Part shown: positions 8,238 to 16,782 of the stretch, one piece after another | How the letters are laid out: each line of letters starts with the position of its first letter | Position numbering within the stretch: the stretch's first letter is position 1 | Source of the DNA: Streptomyces sp. ISL-98 | GTDB taxonomy: Bacteria; Actinomycetota; Actinomycetes; Streptomycetales; Streptomycetaceae | Length of the DNA stretch: 64,000 bases | NCBI RefSeq assembly: GCF_018614055.1 | Contig: NZ_JAGGPB010000035.1 | Location: forward strand, 124,001 to 188,000 | Direction of reading: 5' to 3' | Made by a program: the position numbers and the translations under genes | Notes under the pieces: model-generated | The model's database searches: none | The model's input: only the letters and a program-made list of their open reading frames with translations | Told to the model about the DNA's origin: nothing

Positions 8238-9017
8238 TCAGAGGTCGAGGTCGACGACCACCGGTGCGTGGTCGGACGCGCCCTTGCCCTTGCGCTCCTC
8301 TCGGTCCACGTAGCTGTCCTTGATGGCTGCGGTGAAGGGGGTGTTGCCGTAGACGAGGTCGATGCGCATGCCCCTGTTCTTGGGGAAACACAGCTGGCGG
8401 TAGTCCCAGTAGGTGTACGGGTGTTCGTACTTGAGCGGGCGCGGCTTCACGTCGGAGAGACCGGCCTCCTGCAGCGCGCCGAGCGCCGCCCGCTCGGCCG
8501 GGGTGACATGCGTGGAGCCCTCGAAGACCGCGGGGTCCCAGACGTCCTCGTCGGCCGGGGCGATGTTGAAGTCGCCGAGGACGGCGAACGGTCGCTGCCC
8601 CACCGCGTCGTTGGCCACGGCCTTGTGGAGCGCTTCGAGCCAGCGCAGCTTGTACGCATAGTGCTCGTGCGCGACCTCGCGGCCGTTCGGCACGTACACC
8701 GACCAGAGGCGGAGCGGGCCGCAGTCGGCGGAGATGGCCCGAGGCTCCTGGACGCCCCCGTAGTCGGGCCCGCCGGGCAGGCCCATGGCGGCGTTTTCCA
8801 GGCCGATCTTGGAGATCAGAGCCACGCCGCTCCACCGGCCCGAGGCGTTGATCGCGGACTCGTAACCGAGTTCGCGCAGCTCGTCGGCGGGGAAACCCTC
8901 GGCGGTGGTCTTGGTCTCCTGGATGCACAGCACGTCGGTGCCGGTGCTCTCCAGCCAGGCCAGCAGCCGGGGCAGCCGGGCGGTGATCGAGTTGACGTTC
9001 CAGGTGGCGATGCGCAT
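8238..9017 (-). CDS. xthA: exodeoxyribonuclease III
   Basis: An AP endonuclease and 3'-5' exonuclease of base-excision repair, 259 residues. It shows every family motif in order: ATWNVNSITAR at the start, IQETKTTAEGFP with the metal Glu, the SVYVPNGR strand, GDFNIAPADEDVWDP, and SDHAPVVVDLDL with the catalytic Asp-His at the end. ATG is at 9017. The MBL-fold gene lies 30 bases upstream in the same direction. Expression with that neighbour is possible but not demanded by function. Confidence 0.96.
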   Translation of the reverse strand: MRIATWNVNSITARLPRLLAWLESTGTDVLCIQETKTTAEGFPADELRELGYESAINASGRWSGVALISKIGLENAAMGLPGGPDYGGVQEPRAISADCGPLRLWSVYVPNGREVAHEHYAYKLRWLEALHKAVANDAVGQRPFAVLGDFNIAPADEDVWDPAVFEGSTHVTPAERAALGALQEAGLSDVKPRPLKYEHPYTYWDYRQLCFPKNRGMRIDLVYGNTPFTAAIKDSYVDREERKGKGASDHAPVVVDLDL

Positions 9018-9047
9018 GTGGCACAGCCTAGTCGCGGGGTCCGACAG

Positions 9048-9680
9048 TCACAGTTCGGTCGAGTCGCCCGGCGTCAGGCGGCTGTGCTCCGCGCCGCCGA
9101 GCGCGCCGATCTGGCGGTCGTAGATCGGCCTGGCGAGGTCGGTGAGCAGCGCGTCGTGGATGTCGATGGCGCGCTGCGGCTTGACCTCGCGTACGTAGTC
9201 GATGACTTCCGAGATCTTGGACCAGGGGGCCATCACAGGGAGCATCAGCGTCTCGACGGGCTGCCCGGGGACGGTGAGCGCGTCGCCGGGGTGGAAGAGC
9301 GAACCGTCCACCACGTAACCGACGTTGGTGATGCGCGGGATGTCGGGGTGGATGACGGCGTGCAACTCGCCGTGCACCTGTACGTCGAAACCGGCGGCCG
9401 AGAAGGTGTCGCCGTGGCCGACGGTGTGGACGCGCCCCGGAAAGGCGGTCGAGAGCCGGCCGGCGACGCTGCGCAGGGTCCAGATCTCGGCTGCGGGGTT
9501 GTTCTCCATGCCGGCCCGCAGCCGGTACTCGTCGAAGTGGTCGGGGTGCTCGTGGGTCACGAGGATGGCGTCGGCGCCGATCGCTGCGTCGTCCTCGCTG
9601 AAGCCGCCCGGGTCGATGACGAGTGTCCGGCCGTCCTTCTTCAGGCTGATGCAGGCGTGGGACTTCTTGGTCAGCTTCAT
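9048..9680 (-). CDS. MBL-fold metal-dependent hydrolase (UlaG-like)
   Basis: A 210-residue metallo-beta-lactamase-fold protein. THEHPDHFD gives the HxHxDH metal site near residue 43, and further ligands come from HGELHAVIH and the FHPGD segment. The short form without extra domains matches the UlaG/YtnP-like group in actinobacteria. It contains a DIHD segment in place of the final ligand His. The substrate is unknown; this group includes lactonases and phosphodiesterases. It precedes xthA with a 30-base gap. Confidence 0.88.
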   Translation of the reverse strand: MKLTKKSHACISLKKDGRTLVIDPGGFSEDDAAIGADAILVTHEHPDHFDEYRLRAGMENNPAAEIWTLRSVAGRLSTAFPGRVHTVGHGDTFSAAGFDVQVHGELHAVIHPDIPRITNVGYVVDGSLFHPGDALTVPGQPVETLMLPVMAPWSKISEVIDYVREVKPQRAIDIHDALLTDLARPIYDRQIGALGGAEHSRLTPGDSTEL

Positions 9681-9722
9681 GGCGTGATCCTCCTCCTGGC
9701 CATCCTGCCCCGGGGCGTCCTG

Positions 9723-11021
9723 TTACGCCTGCGGCGTGGTCTCCTCCTGGATGACGGCCTGGGCCACCTTGAACGCCGAGTTCGCCGCCGGGACGCCGCA
9801 GTACACAGCGGTCTGGATCAGCACTTCCTTGATCTCGGCGGGCGTCAGACCGTTGCGCAGGGCGGCGCGGGTGTGGAACGCCAGCTCGTCCAGGTGACCG
9901 CCCGCGACCAGCGCGGTGAGGGTGACGCAGCTGCGCGTGCGCCGGTCTAGGCCTTCCCGGGTCCAGACCTCGCCCCACGCGTAGCGGGTGATCAGCTCCT
10001 GGAAGTCGCTGGTGAAGGCGTCGGCGGAGCCGAGGGCGCGGTCCACATGGGCGTCGCCCAGGACCTCGCGGCGGACCTTCAGGCCCGCGTCGTACGGATC
10101 GGGGCGGCCGCCCTGCCCCGGCACGGCGACGGGCTGCGCGGCCGGGCTGATCTCGGCGACCGGGGTGGTGGGTGCGGAGATCGCGGGCTTCACGGGCGCC
10201 GCGGGGATCGCCTGCACACCCGTGGTCGACCCCGGTACGGGCTGCCAGGCGGTGGAGAAGTGGCGTACGAGCAGGTCCGTCACGGCCGCGGGCTGCTCGA
10301 CGGGAGCCAGGTGGGAGGCGCCGGGGACCAGGGCAAGGCGGGCGTCCGGGATGCCGGCGACCAGGGTGCGGGCCTCGGCGGGCCCGGTGACCTGGTCCTC
10401 GGAGCCGACCAGGACGAGGGTCGGGACGCCGACGCGGCGCAGGTCGACACGTACGTCGAAGGCGGCCAGCGCCTCGCAGGCGGCGATGTAGCAGCCGGGG
10501 TCGGTGGTGCGGACCATCTGGACGGCCCACTCCACGATCGCGGGCTGGGAGGCGGCGAAGCCCTGGGTGAACCAGCGGGCGGGCGCGGTGGCCGCCATCG
10601 GCTCCAGGCCGTTGGTCCGTACGATCACGCCGCGCTGGCGGAACTCGTCGGCGGTGCCGAACCGGGGCGAGGCGGCGACAAGACCGAGCGAGGCGAGCCG
10701 TTCCGGGTGGCGCAGCGCCAGCTCCATGCCGATCGCGCCGCCGATGGAGCAGCCCGCGTAACCGAAGCGCTGTACGCCAAGGCTGTCGAGGGTCGCCAGC
10801 AGACGCTCGGCGAGCTCGGTCATCGAGGAGGCCGGGTGCGCGGGGGCGCCGCCGTGGCCGGGCAGATCGAAGCGGAATACGCGCCAGTGGCGGGTCAGCT
10901 CGGGTATCTGCCGGTCCCACATGTGCCATGTGGTACCAAGCGAGGGACCCAAGATCAGGACAGGAGCGTCTTCTGGCCCGTCAAAGCGGTATTGCAGGGT
11001 GTTCTTCGGTGTCTCGCTCAC
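9723..11021 (-). CDS. pcaL: fused 3-oxoadipate enol-lactonase / 4-carboxymuconolactone decarboxylase
   Basis: Two consecutive enzymes of the protocatechuate branch of the beta-ketoadipate pathway in one 432-residue chain. Residues 1-255 form the alpha/beta-hydrolase lactonase (FRFDLPGHG; nucleophile in GCSIGG; His in GASHLAPVEQP). A Pro/Ala-rich linker follows (about 258-305). Residues 306-432 form the carboxymuconolactone decarboxylase (CVTLTALVAGGHLDELAFH and the Cys of AVYCGVP). The GTG start at 11021 was chosen by homology to VSETPKNTLQYRFDGPED. The fusion is known in actinobacteria. No other pca genes are present; the upstream DNA is foreign-looking, and a truncated copy of its 5' end sits at 14744-14860. 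Confidence 0.93.
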   Translation of the reverse strand: MSETPKNTLQYRFDGPEDAPVLILGPSLGTTWHMWDRQIPELTRHWRVFRFDLPGHGGAPAHPASSMTELAERLLATLDSLGVQRFGYAGCSIGGAIGMELALRHPERLASLGLVAASPRFGTADEFRQRGVIVRTNGLEPMAATAPARWFTQGFAASQPAIVEWAVQMVRTTDPGCYIAACEALAAFDVRVDLRRVGVPTLVLVGSEDQVTGPAEARTLVAGIPDARLALVPGASHLAPVEQPAAVTDLLVRHFSTAWQPVPGSTTGVQAIPAAPVKPAISAPTTPVAEISPAAQPVAVPGQGGRPDPYDAGLKVRREVLGDAHVDRALGSADAFTSDFQELITRYAWGEVWTREGLDRRTRSCVTLTALVAGGHLDELAFHTRAALRNGLTPAEIKEVLIQTAVYCGVPAANSAFKVAQAVIQEETTPQA

Positions 11022-11053
11022 CCGTCCGACCCTCTCATCTGTCACGACAGCCC

Positions 11054-11326
11054 CTATGACCGGGGGTCTGGTTCTGTGCTCCTGACCAGGTGGAAGACTT
11101 CCCGGGCCGCCGCACGGCTCCCCCACTTCCTCGCCCACTTCAGCAGATCGCGGTATCCCGCCCCGGTCGCCGGGAACTCGCCGGTGCCAAGCACTGGCCC
11201 CGTCACAGACAGCACCGCAGCCACATGGGCATCCCGGTGCGTGTCCACTCCCAAAACCACCTCCCCCACAGGGCGACGACGGGTCTGCGGAGCAGGCGGC
11301 GTACTGGACATGGTCGATCTGGACAT
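11054..11326 (-). pseudogene. IS110-family transposase, N-terminal remnant
   Basis: Ninety codons on the minus strand contain the start of an IS110 DEDD transposase: VVLGVDTHRDAHVAAVL, then GTGEFPATGAGYRDLLKWARKWG. This matches the N-terminal RuvC-like part with its first catalytic Asp (GVDTH). Intact members are about 400 residues; everything after about residue 70 is missing. The fragment ends 33 bases upstream of pcaL, so its deletion endpoint probably marks one junction of the foreign segment. Confidence 0.85.
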
Positions 11327-11425
11327 GCCCGTTCCCCTTTCCGGCCCGTCGGCGCGTCGCGTTGCCGGTACTGGGCCGTGTCGGGCGGTCAGAATCGTGA
11401 GGACGCCACAACAATCGGCAGGCCC

Positions 11426-12034
11426 CTATCGGGACACGCCCCGCCGGCCCAGCACCGACAACGCACCATCCCCGGAGCTCCGCTCACCGTCGGCGGCCGT
11501 GGTCGCGGACTGTGCGATGGGACCGAGGGCGACGGCTCGCACCGCGAGGTGTTCGCCGAACTCCAGGGTGAAGGACCGGGCCAGGCATTCGGTCCCGGCC
11601 TTGGCCGCGTCGTAGCCGACGAGGTAGCGGTGGGCGCGGGTCGCGCCGATGGAGCTGAGCAGTACGGCGGCCGCGGGCACCCCCGCCTGACGGGAGGCCA
11701 GGGCGAAGGCACGCAGCGCGGAGTAGGTGGCGGTGAGGTTGTCGGCGACTGTACGGGTGAAGTCCTCGACCGGGGTGTCGGTGATCCGGTTGAGGCCGGG
11801 GACGTGGCCCGCGGTGTGGTAGAGCTCGGCGCGGTCCGCTCCGTGCAGCTGGTCGGCGAGGAGGTCGGCGAAGTCCTGGCTGGTGATGTCGGCGAGGGTC
11901 ACGGGGTGGGCCGGGGCCGGTTCGCCGGGGTGGGTGTCGACGGCCAGGAGAGTGCCGGGGAGCTGGGCGAGGTGGCGGGTGAGGGCGGTGCCGACCATGC
12001 CGCTGGCGCCGGTGATGACGCGTACGCAGGTCAC
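11426..12034 (-). CDS. NAD(P)-dependent epimerase/short-chain dehydrogenase-like protein
   Basis: A 202-residue Rossmann protein. VITGASGMVGTALTRHL is the dinucleotide loop, SSIGATRAHRYLVGYDAAKAG carries the Ser and the YxxxK catalytic pair, and GPIAQSATT follows. It is shorter than most extended SDRs, with a compact N-terminal strand order. The GTG at 12034 overlaps the stop of the methyltransferase gene (GTGA). It is the last member of a coupled operon with that methyltransferase and the 12729 gene. The pathway is unknown, possibly a small secondary metabolite or a sugar modification. Confidence 0.82.
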   Translation of the reverse strand: MTCVRVITGASGMVGTALTRHLAQLPGTLLAVDTHPGEPAPAHPVTLADITSQDFADLLADQLHGADRAELYHTAGHVPGLNRITDTPVEDFTRTVADNLTATYSALRAFALASRQAGVPAAAVLLSSIGATRAHRYLVGYDAAKAGTECLARSFTLEFGEHLAVRAVALGPIAQSATTAADGERSSGDGALSVLGRRGVSR

Positions 12035-12732
12035 GGTGTGGTCCGGTGCAGGGTGGCCGCGTACCAGGCGGGGCCGAAGCGGCGGACCTCGGCGACGCGC
12101 AGACCGGCCTGCCCGGCGGTCTTCTCCAGGGTGTCGGGGTCGAGCCATACCCAGTCGAACCAGTCGCCGGTTTGCTCGCCGTGGCGCAGGCGCAGGCGGA
12201 TGTCTCCGGGGATCGGCCGTCGCTGGTGGCCTGGTCGACCCATGTGCGGTGCTGGTCTGCGGTGGCGGTCCAGTCGACGCTGGAGACGATGAGCTGACCG
12301 CCGAGGGCCAGCCACGAGGCGAGCCGGCCGAGGAAGGCCGGGACCGCCCCCAGGGTTCCGGCGATGCCGGGACCGCCACCGAGGGCGATGACTGTGTCCA
12401 CCGGCTGCGGCGGGGGTGTAGGTGTGCGCGTCCGCGACGTCCGCACAGGTCCCGGCCTCGCGTGCCCGGGTGACGGCCGCTTCGCAGGTGTCGATGCCGT
12501 GGGCGCCGATCCCGCGTGCGGCCAGGTGCTTCAGGTGGCGGCCGGTGCAGCAGCCAATATCCTCGGCGGTGCCGGGCCCGGCCCAGTCGAGGGCGGCGAG
12601 GTCGCCGGGGGGACGGGCCTCGTACTGGTGAAGCCACCAGCCGAGATCGGTAGTGCTGGTGTGGCCGTCGTCGACGAGCAGCGGGCCCGTGCCGGGATGG
12701 GCGAGGGCATCGCCGAAGATGTCGGGGCTCAC
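12031..12732 (-). pseudogene. SAM-dependent methyltransferase with two compensating frameshifts
   Basis: Starting at GTG 12732 (GTGA overlap with the gene before), the frame reads as a class I methyltransferase: DLGWWLHQYEARPPGDLAALDW, EDIGCCTGRHLKHLAARG for motif I, then GIDTCEAAVTRARE. At a five-G run (12412-12416) the homologous sequence leaves this frame and continues in another (VDTVIALGGGPGIAGTLGAV, then QLIVSSVDWTATADQHRTWVDQ). Near 12208-12211 it returns to the first frame (LRHGEQTGDWFDWVWLDPDTLEKTAGQAGL). One extra C and one missing base would explain it. Either the gene is damaged or the sequence has two homopolymer errors. Confidence 0.8.
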
Positions 12733-13259
12733 AGGTGTACTCCTGGTGTGCGGGTGATCCAGTGGGCGGGCACGTGCAGTTCACCGGTGGCGATGTCACC
12801 GCTGCCGGTGCAGGTCAGCAGCCGGGCCGGGGGGCCGAGCGCGGTGAAGACACGGAACTGTGCGAGGTTGGCGGGCTTCACGGCGACGGTGGCGCTCTCG
12901 TCGGTGCCGGTGGTGCAGCAGACGCCCATCACCGCCAGGGGGACGGCGTCGTGGCCGGTCAGCGCTCCCCGCCGACGACCGGAGCGGGGGCCCGCAGCCG
13001 TACGGAGAGCGCCGTGGGTGAGCGTGCCGAGCGCGTTCTCGATCAGGTCGGGGAGTTCGGGCAGATCGGTCAGGAACCGGACGTCGCCGTGGTGGTCGCT
13101 GGCCAGGCGCTGGTGGCGGGCGCGGGCTTCGCCAGCCGGGTAGGTGCGGTAGCTGAATTCACACCGGACGACCCGGGATCGCGGTTGGTGGGCGTCGCTC
13201 AGGGGGCGGCTGTCGGCCGCGCCGTGGCGGGTGGTTGCCTCAGCTGGCGGATTCTCCAC
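12729..13259 (-). CDS. hypothetical protein, coupled to the methyltransferase
   Basis: A 176-residue protein from GTG 13259, with its TGA overlapping the GTG of the methyltransferase gene. I do not recognise the family. The first 60 residues are rich in Arg and His. The middle contains FLTDLPELPDLIENALGTLTH, and the end has RLLTCTGSGDIATGELHVPAHWI, with a beta-strand-like pattern. Codon usage is strongly GC3-biased, so it is probably real. Its start overlaps the stop of a headless coding fragment at 13240-13404, which suggests the operon once began further upstream. Confidence 0.6.
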   Translation of the reverse strand: MENPPAEATTRHGAADSRPLSDAHQPRSRVVRCEFSYRTYPAGEARARHQRLASDHHGDVRFLTDLPELPDLIENALGTLTHGALRTAAGPRSGRRRGALTGHDAVPLAVMGVCCTTGTDESATVAVKPANLAQFRVFTALGPPARLLTCTGSGDIATGELHVPAHWITRTPGVHL

Positions 13260-13404
13260 GGGGAGCGGGCAGGCCCACCTGTCGGCGGACCTGGGCGAGG
13301 AGCGTGCCGGCCTGCTGCTCGTCGTGCGGCTCGAGGTGGAGCAGGGCGAAGAGGATCTGCTCGCTGGTGTTCCAGTTGCCGCCGAGGCATGAAGTCTCTT
13401 GACC
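13240..13404 (-). pseudogene. C-terminal coding remnant at the head of the 13.2 kb operon
   Basis: An open stretch of 55 codons without a plausible start codon. Read on the minus strand it ends LFALLHLEPHDEQQAG and then VRRQVGLPAPRGESAS before a TGA at 13240-13242. The TGA lies 17-20 bases inside the next gene, the usual geometry of coupled genes. An in-frame stop lies directly upstream at 13405-13407. It is probably the tail of a lost gene, deleted when the neighbouring trans-aconitate methyltransferase region was joined. The family is not recognised. Confidence 0.4.
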
Positions 13405-13492
13405 TCAAGATATATTCAGCGGCAAGCTTGGGCATGGTCGGGCTGGAACTCCGTTCCGCTTCGGCGCACCGTTCCTGCAAGGGGGCTCGAAC

Positions 13493-14314
13493 ATGCATTC
13501 CGCATCAACCTGGGATCCGCACCAGTACCTGCGCCACGCCGGCCATCGCACCCGTCCTTTCCTCGACCTGCTCGCCCGGATATCAGAACTGCCCAATGGC
13601 GACCGTCCGGCCCGTATCGCCGACATCGGCTGCGGCCCGGGCAATGTCACCACACTGCTCGCCGAGCGCTGGCCCACCGCCCATATCACCGGCTTCGACC
13701 TCTCGCCCGAGATGCTCGCACTGGCCGAGAAGGAGTACGCGGGCACCACGGCCGGCGGTGGCTGGCTGGATTTCAGGTCCGCCGACGCTGCGCACTGGAT
13801 GCCCGACGAGCCGTACGACCTGATCGTCTCCAACGCCGCATTACAGTGGGTGCCCAACCATCCCGCGTCCCTCCCCCTGTGGATCGAGGGCCTTACCCCC
13901 GGCGGCACCCTCGCCTTCCAGGTTCCCGCCAATTTCACCTCCCCCAGCCATGCCCTCCTCGGCGAACTCTGTGAAACCCCGCAGTGGCGCAGCCGCCTCG
14001 GAGATCACGGGCGGCGGTACGTCCACATCCTGGAGCCGGACGATTACCTTGCCCGCCTCGTCGGCATCGGCTGTGAGACGGATACCTGGGATACGACGTA
14101 CTACCAACTACTCACCGGGGAGGACCCGGTGCTCGACTGGGTGAAGGGCACGGCGCTGCGCCCTGTCCTCACCGAACTCGCGGACGACTCCGCGGCCGTG
14201 CACGAATTCCTGGCCCAGTACCGCGACCTGCTCCGTAGGGCATATCCGCCGGGTCCGCACGGCACCGTGTTTCCATTCCGCCGGGTTTTCGCCGTCGCAC
14301 GGAAGGGGTCGTAA
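13493..14314 (+). CDS. tam: trans-aconitate 2-methyltransferase
   Basis: Transfers a methyl group from SAM to trans-aconitate, relieving its inhibition of aconitase. It is 273 residues, the normal length. It opens with WDPHQYLRHAGHRTRPFLDLLARI and has motif I IADIGCGPGNVTTLLAERWP, then ITGFDLSPEML and the family-specific LIVSNAALQWVPNHP. The end is FPFRRVFAVARKGS. ATG at 13493 is clear. It stands alone, facing away from the frameshifted operon and inside the segment bounded by the two pcaL 5' ends. Confidence 0.93.
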   Translation: MHSASTWDPHQYLRHAGHRTRPFLDLLARISELPNGDRPARIADIGCGPGNVTTLLAERWPTAHITGFDLSPEMLALAEKEYAGTTAGGGWLDFRSADAAHWMPDEPYDLIVSNAALQWVPNHPASLPLWIEGLTPGGTLAFQVPANFTSPSHALLGELCETPQWRSRLGDHGRRYVHILEPDDYLARLVGIGCETDTWDTTYYQLLTGEDPVLDWVKGTALRPVLTELADDSAAVHEFLAQYRDLLRRAYPPGPHGTVFPFRRVFAVARKGS

Positions 14315-14743
14315 TGCTCACGGCACCGCCCTCGTCGTCGGTGTTGCCGTGGTGACACTGCTCCACCTCGTTATGCGAGGGCGCTAACCCACATGCCGCT
14401 CAACTTCGATGGCACGCGCTCAAGGTCCGCGCCATACCTATGAGGCTCCTGCGTCACCGCTGAACGCTAGCCCTGTGCCCCGCTCCGCGCGGCGGCGCTA
14501 CAGCGACGCGCGCCTCGCAGTCCGGAACAGCGAACCGGAGCAGAGCAAACCTCATCGACCACTGCTCAACCGGGCCCATCCCCGAACGCAGAGACCCCCG
14601 CCGGAACGAGTCGGCAGGGGTCCACAACAGTCACAGCGGTCACATACGTGTCACCAACAGGGTCGACGCAGCTACGCCACAAGGACCTGACCAGGCCAAA
14701 CGCTCCCGACCTGGACCACGTGGACACCAGAAGACGGTTCGGC
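14315..14743. other. gene-free spacer with one hairpin
   Basis: No reading frame here has convincing codon bias or family similarity on either strand. The only structure seen is the hairpin at 14593-14622. Base composition is a little lower in GC than in the neighbouring genes. It separates tam from the truncated pcaL copy. Confidence 0.5.
14593..14622. terminator. hairpin, candidate terminator
   Basis: GACCCCCGCCG (14593-14603) faces CGGCAGGGGTC (14612-14622) across an eight-base loop, with one internal mismatch. No T-run follows, which is normal for Streptomyces. It lies 280 bases after tam and could end its transcript. Confidence 0.45.
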
Positions 14744-14860
14744 CTACCTGTGCCAGGTCGTACCCAGCGAGGGGCCCAGGATCAGGACGGGGGCGTCCTC
14801 AGGACCGTCGAAACGGTACTGCAGGGGCTGCGGGGGCTTCGTGTCAGTCTCTTGGCTCAC
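14744..14860 (-). pseudogene. truncated second copy of the pcaL 5' end
   Basis: Thirty-eight codons starting GTG at 14860 read VSQETDTKPP then LQYRFDGPEDAPVLILGP and SLGTTWH, followed by Arg and a TAG. This parallels residues 1-34 of the pcaL product at 11021 (VSETPKNT, LQYRFDGPED and so on, SLGTTWH). DNA identity is high but clearly not complete, so it is a diverged homologue, not a fresh duplication. Similarity stops abruptly after TGGCACA. It marks the right-hand junction of the 11-14.7 kb foreign block. Confidence 0.85.
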
Positions 14861-14918
14861 TCGCTCCAGATTAGCGAGGGGGTGAGCCGCCGTCCTCAAG
14901 GGGGGCGTCGCCAGAGGG

Positions 14919-15506
14919 TCAGGGGGTGGCGGTGGAGACGACGTAGACGAAGGGACGGGCCGGGTCGGTGCGGTCGACGGTGATGTCGACGGTGGGCTGC
15001 GGAGCCTTCTGCCTGACCGTGGTTCCTGCCCAGTCGCGGCTGCGGTCGAAGGTCCAGCCGGCGATCTCGGCGTCCCGTTTGCCGATGGTGATGCGGTCGT
15101 CCTTGAGGGCGGCGCGGTTGATCCCGAGGTCATTCAGGAACCAGTCGAAGTCCGCCGGTATCGTGCGGAATTGGACGTAGAAGCGGCTGGTCTTCCAGTT
15201 GTTCGTCTCGTAGAACGCGACGTCCTTGCCCGCGTTCGGGATCGGCACGTCGTAGATACGGCGATGCATCCGGGACGGGAAGCCCTCGGTGAGACCGGTG
15301 GCGGAGGCCACCTTCGCCTTGTCGCGGCCACTGTCGCGGCTCTGCTCGGCGGAGATCAGCAGATAGCCCGCCGGAATGCCGATGAGCAGCACGATGGTGA
15401 TCGCCGTCAGCCAGCGGCGGGCGATCATGTGGCGGCGGTTCTCGGCGGGTCCGGGGTTGCCGCCCTCGTCGGGGGACGCGGACTGGCGGGGCACGTGCGG
15501 GGTCAT
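14919..15506 (-). CDS. single-pass membrane protein of unknown function
   Basis: A 195-residue protein. The cytoplasmic N-terminus (MTPHVPRQSASPDEGGNPGP) is followed by one transmembrane helix (WLTAITIVLLIGIPAGYLLI, about 31-50) and an extracytoplasmic domain with many aromatic residues (VQFRTIPADFDWFLNDLGI). I do not recognise the fold; it resembles Streptomyces sugar-locus membrane proteins. The ATG at 15506 overlaps the TAA of the ROK gene by one base (TAATG), so translation is probably coupled. It may be a surface partner of the sugar uptake system. Confidence 0.78.
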   Translation of the reverse strand: MTPHVPRQSASPDEGGNPGPAENRRHMIARRWLTAITIVLLIGIPAGYLLISAEQSRDSGRDKAKVASATGLTEGFPSRMHRRIYDVPIPNAGKDVAFYETNNWKTSRFYVQFRTIPADFDWFLNDLGINRAALKDDRITIGKRDAEIAGWTFDRSRDWAGTTVRQKAPQPTVDITVDRTDPARPFVYVVSTATP

Positions 15507-16654
15507 TACTGGGGTCCCTGGGTGGTGGTGCGGATGGCCTGGGCGTAGCGCTCGTACCGTTCGTAGCGCTCCACGCGGCGGCGGTTGGCGCGGCGGAAGC
15601 GGCGCGCGACGAGGCGGGCGAGGTCGGCGGCGCCGACCATGCCGGCCTCGGGGCCGAGCTGGGCCTTGGCGATACGCGCCTCGGGGCGGTATCCCCGGCC
15701 GGTGAGGTGGCGCTTGAAGGCGTCGCGGGCCGGGCCGATGAGGAGGTCGTCGGCGGCGCTGACGCCACCGCCGATGACGAAGCAGGAGGGGTCGAGCGCG
15801 GCGGCGAGGTTGGCGATGCCGACGCCGAGCCACTGGCCGATGTCCTGGAGCAGCTCGACGCACATCGCGTCGCCCTCGCGGGCGAGCTCGGTGATCAGTG
15901 GTCCGGTGATCTCGTGGATGTTGCCGCCGACGCGCTCGATGAGGCTGTACGCGACCGGGGAGTCGGCGGCGGCGAGCTCGCGGGCCTCGCGGACGAGCGC
16001 GTTGCCGGAGCTGTACTGCTCCCAGCAGCCGCGGTTTCCGCACGGGCAGCGGTGGCCGCCGGGCACGACCTGCATATGGCCGAATTCGCCGGCGACGCCG
16101 TACTTGCCGCGCTTGACCTGGCCGTCTTCGAGGATCGCGCCGCCGATGCCGGTGCCCAGCGTGATCATGACGAGGTGGTCCTCGCCGCGGCCCGCACCGA
16201 AGCGCCACTCCGCCCAGGCGGCGGTGTTGGCGTCGTTGTCGACCAGGACGGGGACGGCGAGACGTGCCGAGATGGCGTCGCGGAGGGGTTCGTTGCGCCA
16301 GGCCAGGTGGGGGGCGAAGAGCACCGTGGAGCGGTCGGCGTCGACCCAGCCCGCGGCGCCGATGCCCACCGCGTGGACGTCGTGGCGGTCGGAGAGGTCC
16401 AGGACCAGCTCGACGATGGTGTCCTCGACGACCTTGGCGCTCTTGGACTTGTCCGGCGTCTCGGTGCGGACCTTCTCCAGGATGACGCCGTCGGCGTCGA
16501 CGACACCGGCCATCACCTTCGTACCGCCGATGTCGATCCCGACGGTCGGCACCCGGGGCGCGCTGAGGTGCGAGCGCCGCTCACGGGTCCCGACGGTGCG
16601 CAGGACAGTGGCGCGGGCGGAGCCGCGGTGCGCGAAGTCTCGGTACGTGCTCAT
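15506..16654 (-). CDS. ROK-family sugar kinase (glucokinase-like)
   Basis: Phosphorylates a hexose with ATP. It has 382 residues in this reading; the enzyme core starts near residue 36 with TVGIDIGGTKVMAGVVD (phosphate loop). DNDANTAAWAEW carries the catalytic Asp, and the ROK zinc motif is GHRCPCGNRGCWE. There is no N-terminal HTH, so it is a kinase and not a ROK repressor. The first 35 residues are unlike family members, and a later GTG or ATG may be the true start. The tail has a curious RYERYERYAQ repeat. It lies between the sugar ABC genes and a membrane protein, consistent with phosphorylating the imported sugar. Confidence 0.92.
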   Translation of the reverse strand: MSTYRDFAHRGSARATVLRTVGTRERRSHLSAPRVPTVGIDIGGTKVMAGVVDADGVILEKVRTETPDKSKSAKVVEDTIVELVLDLSDRHDVHAVGIGAAGWVDADRSTVLFAPHLAWRNEPLRDAISARLAVPVLVDNDANTAAWAEWRFGAGRGEDHLVMITLGTGIGGAILEDGQVKRGKYGVAGEFGHMQVVPGGHRCPCGNRGCWEQYSSGNALVREARELAAADSPVAYSLIERVGGNIHEITGPLITELAREGDAMCVELLQDIGQWLGVGIANLAAALDPSCFVIGGGVSAADDLLIGPARDAFKRHLTGRGYRPEARIAKAQLGPEAGMVGAADLARLVARRFRRANRRRVERYERYERYAQAIRTTTQGPQ

Positions 16655-16782
16655 GTCCCCTGCGGGGTCGTGGGGCCGGTGGCGGTCAGGAAGCCGATTC
16701 TGCCACCCGGTGGGGCGGGGTGCGGGACGGCCGCGGTCGGCAGGCCGCCCCGACCCCCCAGAGAACGGCAGTCCTCAGGGGG

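Noticed and set aside
9028..10929. 633-codon minus-strand frame across the MBL and pcaL region
   Set aside because: It overlaps two genes with strong family matches and has shadow-type composition.
11090..12292. Plus-strand frames overlapping the IS110 remnant and SDR gene
   Set aside because: Low-complexity Gly/Arg/Val-rich shadow frames without family features.
14593..14622. tRNA or attachment site in the 14.3-14.7 kb spacer
   Set aside because: No cloverleaf or tRNA end was found; only a simple hairpin is present.
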